DNA from: Bacillus sp. MM2020_1
Lineage (GTDB): Bacteria; Bacillota; Bacilli; Bacillales; Cytobacillaceae
Length of the DNA: 64,000 bases
Direction of reading: 5' to 3'
Assembly: GCA_011250595.1 (NCBI GenBank)
Contig: JAANMP010000015.1
Coordinates: 35,998 to 99,997, forward strand
Below the pieces are notes generated by a model, which was not told where the DNA came from, searched no databases, and saw nothing but the letters and a program-made list of their open reading frames with translations. A program made the position numbers and the translations under genes. Positions within the stretch are counted from its first letter, which is position 1. Each line of letters begins with the position of its first letter. Shown here one piece after another: positions 37,115-46,202 of this stretch.

Positions 37115-38036
37115 TATTATCACCTGCCGCTTTAAACTGAATGATAGAGAAGATGACAATCATAATTACGATCGCGTATGAGACAGTGGCTGCATACCCA
37201 AAGTCCGGAGTATATTTAAACGATAAATTATAGATATACTGAGAAATGGTCATGGTCGCATTACCGGGTCCACCCTTGGTAATATTCATGACCTCATCAA
37301 ATAACTGAAGCGTACCAATCGTTGAAGTGATCGATGTAAACAGGATAATCGGTTTCAACATTGGGATGGTTATTTTGAAAAATTGTTGAACTGGCGAAGC
37401 CCCATCTATTCTAGCTGCTTCATAGATTGATTCATCGACGTTTTGAAGAGCGGATAAATAGAAGATCATATTGTAGCCTGTCCATCGCCAAGTAATCGCC
37501 ACGATAATGGCAATTTTTGCCCAAAAGGGATCAGTGAGCCATTGAATCGGTTCTGAGATTAATGAAATTTTCATTAACATCATATTAATAATGCCATCTT
37601 GAGCAAACAAATATTTGAAGATGACGGAATAGGCAACAAGTGAGGTTACGCATGGTAAGAAGATGGCTGTTCGGAAAAAGCCCTTAAACTTTAGCGTTTT
37701 ATTATTTAGTAGAACAGATAGAAATAAAGCCAGTAAAATCATAACCGGTACTTGAATGATTAGATAGATGACTGTATTTTTCACCGTGGTAAGGAATGTT
37801 GGATCCTTAAATAAACGCGTATAATTATCGATACCTGTAAAGGTTAGGTTCGCACCAACACCTGTTTGAAAAGATAAAATAAGAGCCTGAACCATTGGGT
37901 AGAAGTAAAACAAAAAGATCATTACGGCAGCGATAATTACAAAGGACCAGCCAATGACATTATTTTTCATCCGAGTTTTGCGACCAGAATTTGCTTTTGG
38001 AAGGGCTTGAGTGTGGTTTTCTTTCGCTGTTATCAA
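37107..38036 (-). CDS. Carbohydrate ABC permease, MalF type
   Basis: 309 residues, with a short basic N-terminus and six hydrophobic helices. The EAA loop EAARIDGASPVQQFFKITIPML lies near residues 202-223. The start is TTG 38036 behind AAGGAG. It is the partner of the MalG-type permease. A 253-nt region with strong hairpins separates it from the binding-protein gene. Beta-galactosides are the likely cargo, judged from lacZ in the same unit. Confidence 0.92.
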   Translation of the reverse strand: MITAKENHTQALPKANSGRKTRMKNNVIGWSFVIIAAVMIFLFYFYPMVQALILSFQTGVGANLTFTGIDNYTRLFKDPTFLTTVKNTVIYLIIQVPVMILLALFLSVLLNNKTLKFKGFFRTAIFLPCVTSLVAYSVIFKYLFAQDGIINMMLMKISLISEPIQWLTDPFWAKIAIIVAITWRWTGYNMIFYLSALQNVDESIYEAARIDGASPVQQFFKITIPMLKPIILFTSITSTIGTLQLFDEVMNITKGGPGNATMTISQYIYNLSFKYTPDFGYAATVSYAIVIMIVIFSIIQFKAAGDNNE

Positions 38037-38073
38037 TTTTAGTCAACTCCTTACGTTGTAAGTTTAAAGAAAA

Positions 38074-38155
38074 CTCGCCGACTGGCGAGCGCCCAAGTGC
38101 GAAGACAGAGGCGTAGTTGCACTTATGCCTGATAGGAAAGTAATACTTTCCTATC
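38074..38155. repeat. Intercistronic hairpin cluster after the sugar-binding lipoprotein gene
   Basis: Contains CTCGCC-GACT-GGCGAG (38074-38089), AAGTGC/GCACTT arms (38095-38124), and a perfect 12-bp stem with a 1-nt loop at 38131-38155 (GATAGGAAAGTA arm). Placed between binding-protein and permease genes, like the hairpin between mglB and mglA, it may reduce downstream expression. Confidence 0.75.
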
Positions 38156-38289
38156 GGCCAAGAAAAGAAAACGCCTCAGAAAGTCGCCTGATACATCAGA
38201 TAGCTCCAATACATGAATGGTAGAAGCCGGCGAATTTCTAAGGCAAAATCTCTTTAAAAAGAAGATTTGTTACTTTCTAGCTTATAGTT

Positions 38290-39576
38290 TTATTTAATTT
38301 GTTCTTCTGCTTGCTTTTGAGCATCTTCTAATACTTTATCTAGATCTTTACCTTTAAGGTAATCTTGCATTGCCACAGCTAAAATGTCCTCAATTGCATA
38401 GGTGTGCATACCATAGTTTACTTGAGGAATTTTTTCTGTCCATGCCGCGAAGTCAGAAACCACTTTTTGACCACCAAAGAAATCGTCAGCAGCCATATAA
38501 GCTTCGCCTTCTGCAGCTGGCTTATAAGTACCAATAGCGCCCATTTCTTTATTCAAGGTTTGATAGAAATCAGCATTGGATCCAAATGTTTTGCCTAAGA
38601 AGTCCGCTGCCTTTTCTTTACCATCGATATTTAACACATACCAAGAGCTTCCGCCTAAGTTAGAAGCGTTTACAGAATTGGCGATTCCTGATTGTTTTGG
38701 CATCGGAAGAACAGCCCATTTGCCAGCTTGTGAAGCTTCTGCCTTGATGGATGGAGTAATCCAGTTACCAGTTGGAACCGTTGCAACGTCGCCGCTGTTA
38801 AAGCCTGCTACGAATTGACCCCAGTCAGAGACCGGTTTCACTAAATCTGCATCTAAAATTGCCTTATAGGTTTGGAATGCATCCTTTAATGCTGCGTTGC
38901 CTGCGATGTCAGGTGTAACGCCGTCGTTCTTTAAGTACCATGAACCGCTCGTTTGAATCATCATACGAATAAGGCCAAGGTCTTTTGGATCCTGTGTAAG
39001 CATTGATTTACCAGTTGCTTCTTTAACCTTTTTACCTACTTCAATATACTTATTCCAGTCCATGTTTTGTAAATCTGCCACTTTGTAGCCTGCTTTTTCT
39101 AAATAGTCCGTTCTAACGTATAGTCCCGTTACACCTGTATCGAATGGAAGACCGTAGTTTTTGCCATCCAAGCTGGTAGGTGCAATTTTATACTGAGCGA
39201 AATCAGCCGCTTTAAAAGAACTAGTTAATTCATGGAACATATCTGGATACGCTTTAAGGAAGCTTTGTGCCCGATAATCCTCGATTAAGACAATATTCGG
39301 AAGTCCTTTAGTCGTTCCTGAACTTAAGCTGGTATTTAGCTTTTGGATAATATCATCTTGCGCATGTTCAATTACTTTAATGTTTACATCTGGGTTTTCA
39401 GATTTGTAAGCTTCTTTTGCTAGATTCATTGCTTTAATGTTGAAATTTGGATCCCAAGCCCATACAGTTACTTCCTTTGTATCCTTGCCCTTGTCGGAAG
39501 TGTCTTTATTTGATCCCGAAGAACAGGCAGTTAGCATCAATATACTAACTAGAAAGAGTGCTAGTACTTTTTTCAT
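38290..39576 (-). CDS. Carbohydrate-binding lipoprotein, CUT1 family
   Basis: 428 residues. The lipobox is MLTACSSG with Cys18. The mature protein has the type II binding fold of the MalE/UgpB class, with EVTVWAWDPNFN, DVATVPTGNWITPSIKAEA and SSWYVLNIDGKEKAADFLG. It is the capture component for the two permeases that follow and probably binds galactosides. GGGGGAATATCA precedes ATG 39576. A good cre-like site lies about 26 nt upstream. The YesM/YesN pair directly upstream on the same strand is the likely inducer system. Confidence 0.93.
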   Translation of the reverse strand: MKKVLALFLVSILMLTACSSGSNKDTSDKGKDTKEVTVWAWDPNFNIKAMNLAKEAYKSENPDVNIKVIEHAQDDIIQKLNTSLSSGTTKGLPNIVLIEDYRAQSFLKAYPDMFHELTSSFKAADFAQYKIAPTSLDGKNYGLPFDTGVTGLYVRTDYLEKAGYKVADLQNMDWNKYIEVGKKVKEATGKSMLTQDPKDLGLIRMMIQTSGSWYLKNDGVTPDIAGNAALKDAFQTYKAILDADLVKPVSDWGQFVAGFNSGDVATVPTGNWITPSIKAEASQAGKWAVLPMPKQSGIANSVNASNLGGSSWYVLNIDGKEKAADFLGKTFGSNADFYQTLNKEMGAIGTYKPAAEGEAYMAADDFFGGQKVVSDFAAWTEKIPQVNYGMHTYAIEDILAVAMQDYLKGKDLDKVLEDAQKQAEEQIK

Positions 39577-39601
39577 TGATATTCCCCCAACATTCTAGTT
39601 T

Positions 39602-39615
39602 TGTAAGCGTTATCC
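39602..39615. promoter_or_regulatory. cre-like site before the binding-lipoprotein gene
   Basis: Reads TGTAAGCGTTATCC, 13 of 14 matches to TGWAARCGYTWNCA. It is nested in a wider inverted repeat TTGTAAG-N10-CTTACAA (39601-39624). Catabolite repression by CcpA is the likely meaning. Confidence 0.6.
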
Positions 39616-39751
39616 GACTTACAAATATAATGTTATCACCTGAAAGGACCGAATCGTTAGGACGATATTTTTAAGGGTTGGTAATATTTTTGTAACATGA
39701 ACACGCTTCCAATTAATTAATTTGGAATATTTTTAGATTCTATGACTATTT

Positions 39752-41515
39752 TTATATGGATGAAATCGGAAGTTCCACACGGACTTTTGTTCCTTCGCCC
39801 AACTCACTGGATATTGTCACCCCAAACGGTTCTCCGTAAATCAACTGGATCCGCTCATGAACATTCCGCACACCGATCCCGGAAAACATCTGTTGTTTCC
39901 GCTTTGTATTGGGTAGTTTATTTTCAGAAGAGATTTCCATTCCATCTCCATTATCAACTACTTCACAAATCAACGTACTTTCCTCCTGCCAGACAAGAAC
40001 ATTAATAAATCCACTCGCCTTACGATTGAAGCCATGAAAGAATGAATTTTCCATAAAAGGTTGAAGGATTAGCTTTGGTACGTGATACTCCAAGCAATCT
40101 GGTGCTACGAAATAATTAACTTTTATCCGATTACCATACCGCTTCTGATTGATAAGGACATAATTTTTTAAATTATCCACTTCTTGGCTTATGGTATTCG
40201 TCTCACTAACATTGCCAATGGTATTCTGAAGCAAGGATATCAACGCATTAATTGTGGCTTCGGTCTCTTCCTTTCCACCTTGCTGCACCATGAATTTTAT
40301 TGAAGTTAATGTATTGTATAAAAAATGAGGATTAATTTGTTGCTGCAGTGCGGCCAATTCCGCATTGCGCTTTTGCTTTTGTGATTCCACCAGTTGATCA
40401 ACATACAGATGGAGTTCATCAAGCATGGAATTAAAGGCATTGCCGATTTTCATGGTTTCATAGGTGCCGGCTGAAGACACATATTGGTGGAATTCATGTT
40501 TGGACGCATCTTCTATCTGCTTAACAAGACTCGATAACGAATTGGTCAATCTCCGTGTCGCTAGTAAGACAATAATTAGCGCCACAAAAACGATTGCCAT
40601 AGAGATAAGCACGATATCTTTTTTATCGATGAGGTCTCCGACTGCTTTTTGCTTGTCGATCATATTAAATAAGTACATGTCAAAGGAAGGAAGATATTCC
40701 ATCGAGATAATTTGGTCCTTCCCCATAAAGTTCTCGATGATATAATGGTCTGAACTCTTTTCAATTTTATCCGCATAGCTAAGCAAGCCCTCTGGTTTTT
40801 TCCCAATGAGCTTGGACCGGTTGCTAGAAACAATGATCCCCTGCTTGTCGACGACAAACACATTATTACCAGGGCCTGTATAGCTTGTGAAGAACCTTCT
40901 AAATTCACTTTCCTCAAACGCAAAGTACATTGATCCATAAACCGTACCGTTGATCCGTTCCATCAGCACCTTTGATGCAACAATGAACCGGCGATTGGTT
41001 CCATCATTTCGCTTGTCCAACTGGTAAATTAGTTTCTTTGGCTCCTTAAACGTATTACTGGCTAGTATGCTTGTCCTTAACTCTTCGTCCGTAATTGGCC
41101 AGTAATCACGGTTGGTTGCAAAGCTGAACCCATTTCTGCCCATGACTAGGATACTTTCCTCATATGCATCTAAATTGGTTTCGACATGCTTTAACTGCTG
41201 GCCCGTATTAAAATAGGCAATGAGCTTCTCTTTATTGCTGAATTGCTCATGTGTAAGAATATTTTTAATCGTATTGCTTTGAAGGAGATTATTTGATGCA
41301 AGGACGACCGAATAGTTAAAGGATTCGAAGCTTTCCTTGACCTGACTCATTACTTTGTAGTTCGTAATGCTAAACTTTTTTATAAAAAATTGCTCGGACA
41401 TCCGAATGGTTGTCCAAGTAATCGTTATCGAAACTGTGATAATCATCATAACCGTAATGAAAAACATAACGATAAACAATCCGTTATGTTTAAAACGCTC
41501 GGGAATAAATCTCAT
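39752..41515 (-). CDS. YesM-type sensor histidine kinase with extracellular Cache-like domain
   Basis: 587 residues. Helices at about 14-36 and 296-316 flank a large extracellular domain of double-Cache type (NRDYWPITDEELRTSILASNTF, FVVDKQGIIVSSNRSKLIGK). HAMP follows, then NPHFLYNTLTSIKFMV with the phospho-His, and a HATPase domain with PFMENSFFHGF and GIGVRNVHERIQLIYG. Members of this group sense extracellular sugars or oligosaccharides. It directly follows the regulator gene (13 nt) and precedes the galactoside importer. GAGATGGTGAATT precedes ATG 41515. Confidence 0.93.
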   Translation of the reverse strand: MRFIPERFKHNGLFIVMFFITVMMIITVSITITWTTIRMSEQFFIKKFSITNYKVMSQVKESFESFNYSVVLASNNLLQSNTIKNILTHEQFSNKEKLIAYFNTGQQLKHVETNLDAYEESILVMGRNGFSFATNRDYWPITDEELRTSILASNTFKEPKKLIYQLDKRNDGTNRRFIVASKVLMERINGTVYGSMYFAFEESEFRRFFTSYTGPGNNVFVVDKQGIIVSSNRSKLIGKKPEGLLSYADKIEKSSDHYIIENFMGKDQIISMEYLPSFDMYLFNMIDKQKAVGDLIDKKDIVLISMAIVFVALIIVLLATRRLTNSLSSLVKQIEDASKHEFHQYVSSAGTYETMKIGNAFNSMLDELHLYVDQLVESQKQKRNAELAALQQQINPHFLYNTLTSIKFMVQQGGKEETEATINALISLLQNTIGNVSETNTISQEVDNLKNYVLINQKRYGNRIKVNYFVAPDCLEYHVPKLILQPFMENSFFHGFNRKASGFINVLVWQEESTLICEVVDNGDGMEISSENKLPNTKRKQQMFSGIGVRNVHERIQLIYGEPFGVTISSELGEGTKVRVELPISSI

Positions 41516-41528
41516 AATTCACCATCTC

Positions 41529-43085
41529 TTATCTTAGTTTTTGCTTCCTTTTGTATTGGCTTGGAGACACTCCCTTTATTTTCTTAAAAACTTTACAGAA
41601 ATAACTGTGGTCCGAATAACCAACCATTCCACTAATCTCAGAAATTGATTCTGTACCCTGTATAAGTAGTTTCGACGCCTCTTCAATCCGGATTCTATTA
41701 AGATATTCGATAAATCCTTCTTTATTATGTGTTGAAAAATAGCTGGAAAGGTATGAAGGATTAAAATGAAAATGTTTTGCCACCCCAGTAAGGGTGAGCG
41801 GTTCAGCATAATGTTCTTCTATATATTCGATTAAATTTTTCATATTTATATCTTCAGGCTCGCTTTGCACCGTATCTATGCATTTTTTAACCTCTTCAAT
41901 AAAGGAATTCATTAGTTCAACGATGGCCATTGCTGAAGGCGCTTCATCAATCAGTTTAAAGTATGAATACTTAGCATTTTCCAAAGCTGTTACGTTATAT
42001 TTCATATTACTGAGGAGAATCGTTATGTTAAAAATAATGTTGCCAAAGAAAGCTTTAAATTCAAAGACATCCATCGTATAACAGGTCGACAACGCTGTAA
42101 CATGGTCCTGTAAATATTGAAAAGCTGAATCAAAGTGTTTGCGCTTTAATTCTTCTGTAAACCAATCTAAACTAAAATTTTCAGGTTTGGCAGGCAGATT
42201 AGGGAGATTCTGTTTCATAAAGAATGATTGTTCAGGAAAATAAAAGCGGTAAGCTAACAATTTTAGCAGACTTTCTTTGTAAACTGTCCCTAATCGTGAA
42301 AGGTCTGCAAACTCCTCCGTCATAGCCAGGCTAATTTCCGGAAATGACCGTGCAAGTTGGTGCGCCAATTTAATGACCTGTGGTAGATTCTCCTCGTTTA
42401 TATTAATTAAGTATCCAATGATATTCTCTTCAACGCCTAGTGGCTCATGAACAGCTTGGCTTAGGTTAAGCTGAATGACCTCTTCAATTTTCATTTTAAT
42501 ACTTGTTTGAAATTCTGCGCTCTTTTTAGATGGGTGGTTCCTTAGATCCGCTCCGATTAAACAATAATGACTATATGGAAAAGCCAGAGAGACTAACTCT
42601 GAATCATAATTTACTTCATATCCTGAAATGAGCTTCTCGATAATCTGCCCAATTGGGAGCTTATGCTTTGATTTATTTTCCACTTTCTGAAACAAAGGGA
42701 TCCTGCTTGATGCCGTTTTCAAAGCTTTTAACAGCCCGTCTGCATTGAGCTTAGGCTTTAATATATAATCAACAACGCCACTTTGAAAGGTGGATCGTAC
42801 ATAATCGAATTCTCCGAAACTGCTTAAGATAATAATTTCAATGTGAGGATATTTTTCCTTCACAATTCTCGTTAATTCTTCTCCATCCATTATTGGCATG
42901 ACGATATCTGTAATGATGATATGTGGATCTGTGGCTTCGATTAATTCCAGTGCTTCTTGACCATTCGAAGCTTCACCGACAATCATAAACCCCTCTTGCT
43001 CCCAATTAATATAGTGCTTGATCCCTTGTCTGATTAACATTTCATCGTCTACTATTAATGTTCGGCATAGTTCCCCGACTGTCAA
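41529..43085 (-). CDS. YesN-type response regulator, AraC class
   Basis: 518 residues. The receiver domain has DDE near 14-16 and phospho-Asp in HIIITDIVMPIMDG; the lysine is in YILKPKLN. Two AraC-type helix-turn-helix motifs end the protein (VGYSDHSYFCKVFKKIKGVSPSQYKRK). I start it at TTG 43085, 6 nt behind GGAGGG; the longer frame from TTG 43115 has no ribosome site. With the kinase it probably activates the adjacent galactoside importer and lacZ. Confidence 0.92.
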   Translation of the reverse strand: MTVGELCRTLIVDDEMLIRQGIKHYINWEQEGFMIVGEASNGQEALELIEATDPHIIITDIVMPIMDGEELTRIVKEKYPHIEIIILSSFGEFDYVRSTFQSGVVDYILKPKLNADGLLKALKTASSRIPLFQKVENKSKHKLPIGQIIEKLISGYEVNYDSELVSLAFPYSHYCLIGADLRNHPSKKSAEFQTSIKMKIEEVIQLNLSQAVHEPLGVEENIIGYLININEENLPQVIKLAHQLARSFPEISLAMTEEFADLSRLGTVYKESLLKLLAYRFYFPEQSFFMKQNLPNLPAKPENFSLDWFTEELKRKHFDSAFQYLQDHVTALSTCYTMDVFEFKAFFGNIIFNITILLSNMKYNVTALENAKYSYFKLIDEAPSAMAIVELMNSFIEEVKKCIDTVQSEPEDINMKNLIEYIEEHYAEPLTLTGVAKHFHFNPSYLSSYFSTHNKEGFIEYLNRIRIEEASKLLIQGTESISEISGMVGYSDHSYFCKVFKKIKGVSPSQYKRKQKLR

Positions 43086-43209
43086 CGCAATCCCTCCAGA
43101 AGATGACCTGTACAATTAGAAATTTCAATATTTTTATTATACTATATCGATATAGAATAGTTTTCATATCATTGTACCAATTCGATACACTACAACGGAA
43201 TACAAATAA

Positions 43210-43237
43210 GGCCCTACCTCAACCATGGGTAGGACCC
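43210..43237 (-). terminator. Terminator behind the Ytr-like operon
   Basis: Stem GGTCCTACCC-type arms with GGTAGGGCC and an 8-nt loop, followed by TTATTTG on the minus strand, 18 nt beyond the last stop of the operon. Confidence 0.7.
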
Positions 43238-43255
43238 CGATATACATAGGCACTA

Positions 43256-43981
43256 TTACTTAACAAATTGAATATATATATTGGATTTGTCTATTAATTC
43301 TAGGTCTTTCGGTATTCGCATGTAGAGGATGCTTTGACCATCGGAAAAACTAGAATGGTGTTCAAACAATGAATCCTCTCCAGTAAATTGGTTTACCGCA
43401 AAGACATTATTAAACATTGAAAATTCAAGTTTTACTTTCGTTGGATTCATTAAGGATAACGTCTTCCCTACAAGCTTCAGTCGAAGCGGGTTGGTCAGTT
43501 TGGTAATATCCATGTCATTTACACTCGACCTCGTTTTATAGGCTACAGCTTCAATTTTATGATCATTCGTGTTCTTTCTTTCCACAAAAATTTGTGTGCT
43601 TAGAAATTCGCCGTTTTCAACTACCACATTTAGTTTTTGCTCAGGATAATCAAGTTGCCATTTTTTATTGATATATTTGCTGCCGATGGTATCAATTTTT
43701 CCTGCTTCGGCCGCATTAATTAAAGCGATATTTTCTTTTTCTAATTCTTTGATATTGACGGTTTCCAAGTCAGTTGTACTTTTATCTGGGGTTACCGCGA
43801 CCACAATCCCGCAGATAAGTAAGAGAGAAATATACCCGCCAAATATCCAGCGGACCCGATTGCTGTACAGGTATTTTCCCTTTTTATTGACTGACCTCTT
43901 CAAGATTTTGACGACAAATGCGGAGATAATGATGACAATAAACAAGATGATAAGAATGGGTATAAATGCAACTATGGTCAT
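43256..43981 (-). CDS. Hypothetical membrane protein in Ytr-like ABC operon
   Basis: 241 residues, not recognised. Two hydrophobic helices (about 3-26 and 48-66) flank a basic cytoplasmic loop (KILKRSVNKKGKY), and the remaining 170 residues form a mostly polar extracellular domain rich in beta-type segments. GGAGG precedes ATG 43981. It overlaps the membrane gene before it by 4 nt, so it belongs to the four-gene unit GntR-ATPase-permease-this protein. An accessory or sensing role for that transporter is possible. Confidence 0.75.
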   Translation of the reverse strand: MTIVAFIPILIILFIVIIISAFVVKILKRSVNKKGKYLYSNRVRWIFGGYISLLLICGIVVAVTPDKSTTDLETVNIKELEKENIALINAAEAGKIDTIGSKYINKKWQLDYPEQKLNVVVENGEFLSTQIFVERKNTNDHKIEAVAYKTRSSVNDMDITKLTNPLRLKLVGKTLSLMNPTKVKLEFSMFNNVFAVNQFTGEDSLFEHHSSFSDGQSILYMRIPKDLELIDKSNIYIQFVK

Positions 43982-44730
43982 TGTCTAACCTCCATTCGAT
44001 TTGACAAAACAAACGCACCGGTAAAAAGGAGACCGCAGGTAACGATTATTTTGATAATAAATAAAGAGATGGAGGACTCCGTAAAGATAAAGCTAAAGAA
44101 GTTTGTCACTACTTCCGTGTTCCCACTCGCCTCCCCTAGGAACAGTGCCCCGAAAAATAGTGCTGGCACCAAAACAACAAATACTTTATGAATCTGAACC
44201 AGAGTTCCGATAAAATACCCCAGCGCACAAAATAGAAAAACGTAGAAGGAGGTAGCAAGAATACCTATTAGTAATACAACCGGTCCCCCCACCACATTGG
44301 TGCTAACATAAGTTTGTTGCCCAACAAATAAATACAAGATCACTTTCATTAAGTAGGTAGACAGCATGGCTGTTAGTCCTCCAATAATGCTGGCCGTTAG
44401 CAAAAACAATAGATTGGAAAGATTACTGCTAAGTCTATTCGTCACAAAGGCAAAGTCATCATTTCGATATGCCTTCGTGGTAATGAGGATGGCGGTAATA
44501 AACCCCCACAGCATCGTGAAGAAAACAACAATATCTGCTGAATAATAATGAACTTCCACTTCGATATTTTCACTGCTTGAACCCATCATTCCAACTCCAT
44601 TAAGCGAAAAGAGAATCGCTAGCAATTGGAGAAACACTAGTGTCATAAATACCTGAACATAAGCCTTCAGCTTATAGGAATATTGTTTTTTTACAACGGA
44701 GGACAGACTAACCTTGGTTAAAAACATCAT
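43978..44730 (-). CDS. ABC transporter membrane subunit, Ytr/ABC-2-like
   Basis: About 250 residues with six hydrophobic helices and little charged sequence between them, the normal look of an ABC-2 type permease. Its first 20 residues (KVSLSSVVKKQYSYKLKAY) are basic and cytoplasmic. I start it at ATG 44730, with GGGGG 5 nt upstream; ATG 44727 and TTG 44733 are also possible. It overlaps the ATPase gene by 23 nt and so must be its partner. Substrate is unknown; related Bacillus transporters respond to cell-wall antibiotics. Confidence 0.82.
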   Translation of the reverse strand: MMFLTKVSLSSVVKKQYSYKLKAYVQVFMTLVFLQLLAILFSLNGVGMMGSSSENIEVEVHYYSADIVVFFTMLWGFITAILITTKAYRNDDFAFVTNRLSSNLSNLLFLLTASIIGGLTAMLSTYLMKVILYLFVGQQTYVSTNVVGGPVVLLIGILATSFYVFLFCALGYFIGTLVQIHKVFVVLVPALFFGALFLGEASGNTEVVTNFFSFIFTESSISLFIIKIIVTCGLLFTGAFVLSNRMEVRQ

Positions 44731-45610
44731 CAATACCCCCTTCGGTTTTACTAGTCAAATAAACACATAGATCGCTACCGGTTACCGATGAGACATCCAG
44801 ACCAGCAGCATGCGCATTTTGCAATTCTTCCTCAGAAAAATTATTTCTTACGACTGCATAGGACTGATCACGTCCGATACTTTTCGTGTGAATGATTTCT
44901 CTATCTTTTGTCCATTCATTGAAGATAGCAGTCTTCCCCTGGATTCCAATCGCCCACTCCTTAAAATCGGCTGCAGGGAGATGGAGATGCTCTTTCCCAT
45001 TTTTTATTAGGAGGATATCTTCTAGTAAATCCTCGATCTCATTTAAATGATGGCTTGAAATAATAATGGAACGAGGGTGTACAATGTAGTCTTTGAGCAA
45101 GGCGCGATAAAAGTCTTTTCGGACCGCTGCATCCATCCCTGTTGTCGGTTCATCAAAAAGCGTTAATGAACAACGGGCGGATAATCCTAAAATCGTATGA
45201 AATGTACTTTTCATTCCCTTGGACAGCCCGTCATAATGCTGGAATGGGTTGAAAGAAAAATAATCGAACAGGCGATTGGCAAGCCCAGAATCCCAATTTT
45301 CATAAAAGCTCGCAGCCGCCTCAAAAATCCCCTTAAGACTTAGAGCGGTAGGAAGATTCATTTGGTCATGGATAAATATGACGTTGGCTGAAACTGTAAG
45401 ATTGTTAAACGGTTTTTCCGAGAACACCTCGATGCTGCCTGATGTTTCTTTTATCAAGCCGGCAATGATTTTTAACAGCGTTGTTTTACCTGACCCATTT
45501 CGACCAATCAGGCCGGTAATTTTATTTTCTTCTAGTTTAAAAGATAAGTTGTTTAGCGCTTTTGTTTTCCCATAAAGCTTGGTAATTTCTTTGCAATCAA
45601 TTACAGTCAT
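44708..45610 (-). CDS. ABC transporter ATPase, YtrB-like
   Basis: 300 residues. Walker A is GRNGSGKTTLL (about 36-46), the signature is degenerate (YDGLSKGMKSTFHTILGL) and Walker B is CSLTLFDEPTTGMD. The C-terminal 80 residues form the extra regulatory domain of YtrB/EcsA-like proteins. The ATG overlaps the GntR stop (ATGA), so the two are translationally coupled. Pairing with a GntR regulator of the YtrA type and an ABC-2-like permease is the classic ytr arrangement. Confidence 0.92.
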   Translation of the reverse strand: MTVIDCKEITKLYGKTKALNNLSFKLEENKITGLIGRNGSGKTTLLKIIAGLIKETSGSIEVFSEKPFNNLTVSANVIFIHDQMNLPTALSLKGIFEAAASFYENWDSGLANRLFDYFSFNPFQHYDGLSKGMKSTFHTILGLSARCSLTLFDEPTTGMDAAVRKDFYRALLKDYIVHPRSIIISSHHLNEIEDLLEDILLIKNGKEHLHLPAADFKEWAIGIQGKTAIFNEWTKDREIIHTKSIGRDQSYAVVRNNFSEEELQNAHAAGLDVSSVTGSDLCVYLTSKTEGGIDDVFNQG

Positions 45611-45987
45611 TTCCCTGCCTCCCCATGTTCTTCCGCCTTTATCATTTCGATTAATTCCTCATTACTCACGTTTAATCTTTCCGCTTCAAGGACAATTTCT
45701 TGGACTAATCGTTTTAACGTTTGGTTTTTCCGCTTGTTCAGGATCATTTCTTTGGCAGTGCTTGCGACAAACATCCCAAGACCTCGTTTTTTATAAAGGA
45801 TATTTTCATCCACCAGTATATTGAGTCCCTTCGCAGCAGTTGCTGGGTTGATATTAAAGATTTCTGCGAGTTGATATTGGGAGTATATCTTTTGATCACT
45901 TTCGAAATTCCCATTCAGTATCTCCCGCTCAAGCCACTCGGAGATCTGCAAATATATCGGTTTCGACCCATCCAAATTCAGATTCAA
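45607..45987 (-). CDS. GntR-family regulator, YtrA subfamily
   Basis: 126 residues from TTG 45987, which follows AGAGGTGA; a GTG at 46002 is also open. The winged-helix domain (about 1-75) has KPIYLQISEWLEREILNG, then IFNINPATAAKGLNILVDENILYKKRGLGMFV. The short C-terminal tail lacks a ligand domain, which defines the YtrA subfamily. It is the first gene of its operon and probably represses it by binding the dyad 25 nt upstream. Confidence 0.92.
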   Translation of the reverse strand: MNLNLDGSKPIYLQISEWLEREILNGNFESDQKIYSQYQLAEIFNINPATAAKGLNILVDENILYKKRGLGMFVASTAKEMILNKRKNQTLKRLVQEIVLEAERLNVSNEELIEMIKAEEHGEAGK

Positions 45988-46011
45988 GCTATCACCTCTC
46001 ACCTAACATAG

Positions 46012-46031
46012 TACATTAGTGTTGTAATGTA
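46012..46031. promoter_or_regulatory. Probable operator of the YtrA-like repressor
   Basis: Perfect inverted repeat TACATTA-N6-TAATGTA about 25 nt upstream of the GntR start. Its position in the promoter region fits autorepression. Confidence 0.6.
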
Positions 46032-46084
46032 GTATAAAACAATTGGAAATAAAAAACAATACAATTTCCTAATTTTCCATTTTT

Positions 46085-46134
46085 GGTGTCAGGCACCACA
46101 AAAAGACATTTGTCCACGGCTGGTGCCTGACACC
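46085..46134. repeat. 50-bp palindromic repeat, intergenic copy
   Basis: Full-length copy with the common ends, in the divergent space between the GntR gene and the plus-strand membrane-protein gene. It is the only copy not placed directly behind a stop codon. Confidence 0.85.
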
Positions 46135-46202
46135 ATGTTGGCGAATTATATGAATAAATTCCCAGTAGGTTTGGATACTATTTTTAAGAAGGGGTGTGTA
46201 TT

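Noticed and set aside
39709..39729. Terminator between the second YesM kinase and the sugar-binding lipoprotein gene
   Set aside because: Only a weak AT-only inverted repeat (TTCCAA/TTGGAA) is present; it is not stable enough to call.
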